A model generated the notes under the pieces. That model was not told where the DNA came from, searched no databases, and worked only from the letters and a program-made list of their open reading frames with translations. Made by a program: the position numbers and the translations under genes. Below are positions 7,317-10,216 of a stretch of 10,216 bases of DNA, piece by piece; within the stretch, counting starts at the first letter, position 1, and every line of letters starts with the position of its first letter. This stretch comes from MGIIb-O2 sp964003245 (lineage in GTDB: Archaea > Thermoplasmatota > Poseidoniia > Poseidoniales > Thalassarchaeaceae), in NCBI GenBank assembly GCA_964003245.1, contig CAXFIU010000047.1, forward strand, positions 1-10,216, read 5' to 3'.

Positions 7317-10216
7317 TCATAGAAAATCCGTTAAAGTCATTACTGTAACTCTATCATTATTGAATAAAGAATCTGCACTATCAGTTAACCATTTCACTCT
7401 TTGTTCAGTATACATACCTACTCCATAATTTTCAATGATTCCTTCGGTTACTTTGATATATTTTCTGACAGCGCCTTCTGTAACTGTTAGTATAACATTC
7501 CCTCCACACATTGTAGAGTCCTCGCCTCTTCTAGCAGACAACCCTCCAATTTCTAATTTATGTGATTGAATACATTTACCAGCAAGAGGCATTCTTCTGT
7601 ATTTCTCTCCACATTTCACACATCTAACTTTTTGTCTAGTAAAAGCAACAAGATTTCCTCTCAAATCAGGTAAAAAGTGAGATTCTATTACTTGTGATGC
7701 CACCCTTTCTACTCTTACACTTCTAAGTAGGGAGCCGATTGATAATTGACCATTCATTTTATCTTCCATTGATTTCAGTGTTTTATATGATGAATTTATT
7801 GGCCCTGCATCTAAATCCCCCGACTCATGTGTCCAGCCATAACCTCGTAAATCTCCTATTGTACCTAAGCGTGTTTCTACAGTTTCAACTTCTTTACTCA
7901 ATTCACTCGGATGTGGTTGACTCTGCGTCTTCTCGTAGAATGATCTTGTGTAATAATGCGAACAATCAACATTCAAAGCCTCCTTATCGATTTCACTTGG
8001 GTTTAATCTTGTAGTTAATACAAGAGGAGCATCCATTCTACCTCCTCTTCCGGATGGTAAAATGTGTTTTGAGAAATTTAGTAACCCATCCATCAACATC
8101 AAGATACTGTCTTCATCTCCATCACAATTTCTTCTTTTCGCAGCGTGGAAAAGTGGATGAGCATATCCTGCAGATGCTGCTGTCCAACCAATTATTCTAC
8201 ACAAAACGCCACCTGATGTATGTGGTGCTAGCCCTATTGCCAATGAGCCAACAATATCTTCCACTGTTTCGACATTGTAGAAAGGCTCCATTTTGTAAAA
8301 TCGAGTCAATAAATCATCTACGAACTTGCATGTAGCAATCAAATGTTCTTCTGCATTAAGTGAAGGAATAATATCTTGAGGGAATAATTCTAAAATCTGC
8401 TCATCACTATTTAGTTCCTGTCCTAAAACATCTTTTTCATATCCTAATTCGTACAATTTTTCCCAAGAGGTATTAATTTCTTTAGGTTTGAAATGTGTTA
8501 CTGGGACATCAATCATATCATATCTAGATGTTCCATCCCTAAATACTGAAACTCCAAATTTACCTCTTAATATTCCCTTCTCTATGGGCTCAGGAGTTTG
8601 TGCTTCAGAAAGTAACTCTTTCTGTGCTTTGATAAATGACGGCAATCTGTCTAATCCAAGAGATCTCCTCTTAACTTCTAGTAATTTGTCTAAGTCTACT
8701 GTCGTTCTTTCCCCTCTCCTCCTTCTTGACTTAGAACCTCTTGACTTTCTTTCAATTGTTTTCCCTCCGCATTCTTTTGCCTCACCCTCCACTTTTCTAT
8801 TATGGCAGATAAGATTGGGAGACTCTTTACCACAATCTTGACAAATACGCCTTGACATTTCTACTCTAATTCTTCCTTTATTAGCTGCTTGAATTAGTAA
8901 TTTCTGAATCCCTCCATTTTCGCCAATAGGATATAATGAGTGAGTTAATGGTTTCAATTCTCTTCTAGCAGATTTTTCTGGACGCCCCATCCTAGCTCCT
9001 ATTCTGCAGGGCACCGAATCTTCCCATCTGAGGTTAGATACTTTCCTAACTATCCACAAACTTCTTTCAACTTCGTTTTCATCAAGTAGTATTTTTGCAT
9101 TAATTAAAGCATCTTCATTTTCAGATCCATTATCAATAATTTTTGCTGCGGCTTCTTCCCCCGCTTTCTCTGTCTGTTCAATATTTAATCCCGATTGCCT
9201 AGCAGCAGTTGTTGCTTCTATTCTGGCCAAATCTCTTTCCTTTTCCAAACTACTTACTCTTTCTTCTTCTCGAGTAATGAGGCCCAACGAGTGATTAATT
9301 TTTGTAACTCTGTCGTTAATATGTGATTCAGAATCGACTGATTTTCTTATGTTATTCTCATAAATTTCGAACCCTAGTCCTTCCAGAAGCGCTTCCCAAT
9401 GTTTTGTAATTATTATATCGCCCTCGTGATGAAAATGTTCAATCCCCAAAGTCATCAATGAAGATTTAATTACACCATTATTTTCAACCATAGTCCATTT
9501 AGTTTTAGTTCTAGATATTTGTTCTGGTATTTCTAAATCATCAACGTTTTCTAGAGGCCATTTACTAACTGCATTTGGAATTATCATCTTATCGTCTTCA
9601 ATTCTAGATTCGGAAATAGATTGTATTAATGGTGGCATAAATGTCAGTGGTAAGTCTGACCACCACAAATTCCAGGGGGTAGGAATTGCAGTTCCAAATT
9701 CATTAGAAATTTGTTTTACTTCTTCCCAATTTAATTTTAATTCTCTAAGATAGTTTATCCAATTTCTTTTCCGCCATTTTCGCTCATTGGGGTCTTCGCC
9801 CCCTCTTTTTATTGCCCCATTAAATGGTAAACCTTCGGGCAAAGATTCAATGTTCTTATTGATTATTTCGGCAAACTTTACTACTTTATTTGGCATATCT
9901 AGGGATTCCGATAATTCTGATGCCCACCAATCTTTGTTGTAAGAAGAAGGAACCAATTTCTTATTATTTTCTAAAAATTCACCATAACCTATCAAAATTT
10001 CTCCAGAATCCCATATCGATTTCACATTCGCAACATTTAATCTCCAATCGTCTAGATTTCTAATTCTTCTAAACTCTCCATCATTCATTAATACGGTAGG
10101 GCCATCAATTTCAGTACATGGCGTTACAGCGCAAGCCTTCCCCGGCCTCTCAATTTTCATTTGAGTGCCTACTGCTAGAAAACCACCCATTGCCTCCATG
10201 GTTACGGGATTGATGC
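7317..10216 (-). CDS. polC: Family D DNA polymerase large subunit DP2, catalytic (5' partial)
   Basis: This is the catalytic subunit of the archaeal replicative polymerase PolD, which pairs with the DP1 exonuclease. The frame stays open to the right edge (INPVT precedes the Met at 10199), and the conserved GGFLAVGTQMKIERPGKA shows that this Met is internal. About 965 residues are visible, and roughly 240 N-terminal residues lie outside. Landmarks in order: ERPGKACAVTPC; an Arg/Glu-rich coiled-coil insert (about 9140-9280); GARMGRPEKSARRELKP; a first zinc finger (8769-8843); GILRGKFGVSVFRDGTSRYDM and THFKPKEI; the catalytic KRRNCDGDED with its Asp pair (8109-8129); GGRMDAPLVLTTRL; a second zinc finger (7506-7622); and a PIP-like C-terminus (7320-7343). 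No intein interrupts NCDGDED, a known insertion site. DP1 is not in the window. Confidence 0.97.
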   Translation of the reverse strand, partial: INPVTMEAMGGFLAVGTQMKIERPGKACAVTPCTEIDGPTVLMNDGEFRRIRNLDDWRLNVANVKSIWDSGEILIGYGEFLENNKKLVPSSYNKDWWASELSESLDMPNKVVKFAEIINKNIESLPEGLPFNGAIKRGGEDPNERKWRKRNWINYLRELKLNWEEVKQISNEFGTAIPTPWNLWWSDLPLTFMPPLIQSISESRIEDDKMIIPNAVSKWPLENVDDLEIPEQISRTKTKWTMVENNGVIKSSLMTLGIEHFHHEGDIIITKHWEALLEGLGFEIYENNIRKSVDSESHINDRVTKINHSLGLITREEERVSSLEKERDLARIEATTAARQSGLNIEQTEKAGEEAAAKIIDNGSENEDALINAKILLDENEVERSLWIVRKVSNLRWEDSVPCRIGARMGRPEKSARRELKPLTHSLYPIGENGGIQKLLIQAANKGRIRVEMSRRICQDCGKESPNLICHNRKVEGEAKECGGKTIERKSRGSKSRRRRGERTTVDLDKLLEVKRRSLGLDRLPSFIKAQKELLSEAQTPEPIEKGILRGKFGVSVFRDGTSRYDMIDVPVTHFKPKEINTSWEKLYELGYEKDVLGQELNSDEQILELFPQDIIPSLNAEEHLIATCKFVDDLLTRFYKMEPFYNVETVEDIVGSLAIGLAPHTSGGVLCRIIGWTAASAGYAHPLFHAAKRRNCDGDEDSILMLMDGLLNFSKHILPSGRGGRMDAPLVLTTRLNPSEIDKEALNVDCSHYYTRSFYEKTQSQPHPSELSKEVETVETRLGTIGDLRGYGWTHESGDLDAGPINSSYKTLKSMEDKMNGQLSIGSLLRSVRVERVASQVIESHFLPDLRGNLVAFTRQKVRCVKCGEKYRRMPLAGKCIQSHKLEIGGLSARRGEDSTMCGGNVILTVTEGAVRKYIKVTEGIIENYGVGMYTEQRVKWLTDSADSLFNNDRVTVMTLTDFL
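7320..7343 (-). other. Probable PCNA-interacting motif at the DP2 C-terminus
   Basis: The last eight residues, VMTLTDFL, fit the PIP pattern (x, two residues, L, two residues, F, then F or L) with Val in place of Gln. They align in position and pattern with the C-terminal PIP of Pyrococcus DP2 (ISLEEFF-like, from memory). This would tether the polymerase to the sliding clamp. Confidence 0.55.
7506..7622 (-). other. DP2 C-terminal zinc finger with enlarged loop
   Basis: CVKCGEKYRRMPLAGKC matches the conserved DP2 element, but the fourth Cys (MCGGNVILTV) comes 22 residues after the third rather than two, so the second knuckle is interrupted by an insert (IQSHKLEIGG...GEDSTM). All four Cys remain. 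Confidence 0.8.
8109..8129 (-). other. DP2 catalytic motif NCDGDED, intein-free
   Basis: The two acidic residues of DGD are the catalytic metal ligands defined by mutagenesis in Pyrococcus DP2. The motif is the site where several archaeal DP2 proteins carry an intein; here it is continuous. Confidence 0.85.
8769..8843 (-). other. DP2 internal zinc finger with enlarged second knuckle
   Basis: CQDCG is followed by LIC, then, after HNRKVEGEAKE, by CGG. The third and fourth Cys are 11 residues apart instead of the common two. The finger is followed by a strongly basic KSRGSKSRRRRGER linker that may contact DNA. Confidence 0.75.

Noticed and set aside
8488..8841. Plus-strand open frames inside DP2 (also at 7739 and 8054)
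   Set aside because: These are shadows of the DP2 coding strand without ribosome binding sites or recognisable domains.
10197..10199. ATG as the start of DP2
   Set aside because: The frame continues to the window edge and the protein from this Met lacks the conserved DP2 N-terminal part of about 240 residues.
1..10216. Defence island, prophage or insertion sequence
   Set aside because: No transposase, integrase, nuclease, inverted repeat or target duplication was seen; the genes on the right are core replication and cofactor functions.

Overview
The window looks like a stretch of AT-rich euryarchaeal chromosome. The archaeal assignment rests on several independent genes: the large subunit (DP2) of the archaeal family D DNA polymerase, the large subunit of the archaeal-eukaryotic primase with its iron-sulfur cysteines, an archaeal MptE-type pterin pyrophosphokinase, a DUF373 membrane protein and a bacterio-opsin-activator type (HTH_10) regulator. 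A giant surface protein with Asp-rich calcium-binding repeats, a single C-terminal membrane anchor and a short cytoplasmic tail, set in a very compact AT-rich genome, suggests planktonic marine Euryarchaeota (Marine Group II / Ca. Poseidoniales, or the related Marine Group III). That finer placement is inference from gene style and was not tested.

Layout, left to right. Positions 1-2973 (+) hold the 3' part of a large secreted, membrane-anchored protein that enters through the left edge: a lectin-like fold, a beta-propeller-like region, an Ig-like region, ten tandem Cys-containing thrombospondin-3-like repeats, a membrane helix and a tail. Two small + strand genes follow, an HTH_10 regulator (3021-3680) and an uncharacterised zinc-ribbon protein (3735-4154). 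Each has a TTTATC box 40-41 bases before its preferred ATG. On the - strand, priL (6494-5319) is followed after 39 bases by a DUF373 six-helix membrane protein (5279-4155), which has a clear ribosome binding site. mptE (6498-7316, +) diverges from priL with nearly touching start codons. It runs end to end into the DP2 gene (7317 to the right edge, -), whose first roughly 240 codons lie outside the window.

How the genes work together: two replication proteins, the primase large subunit and the replicative polymerase large subunit, lie on the same strand and are separated only by the oppositely oriented pterin gene. The primase gene probably shares a transcript with DUF373. The left half is a cell-surface gene followed by two probable regulatory or accessory genes. 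Coding density is close to complete: no gap reaches 75 bases, and both convergent pairs have stop codons that abut with no spacer. I see no mobile element, CRISPR array, tRNA or rRNA. Most of the window is ordinary core genome. The parts worth a second look are the repeat stalk, the enlarged zinc fingers of DP2, the small zinc-ribbon protein and the primase-DUF373 pairing.
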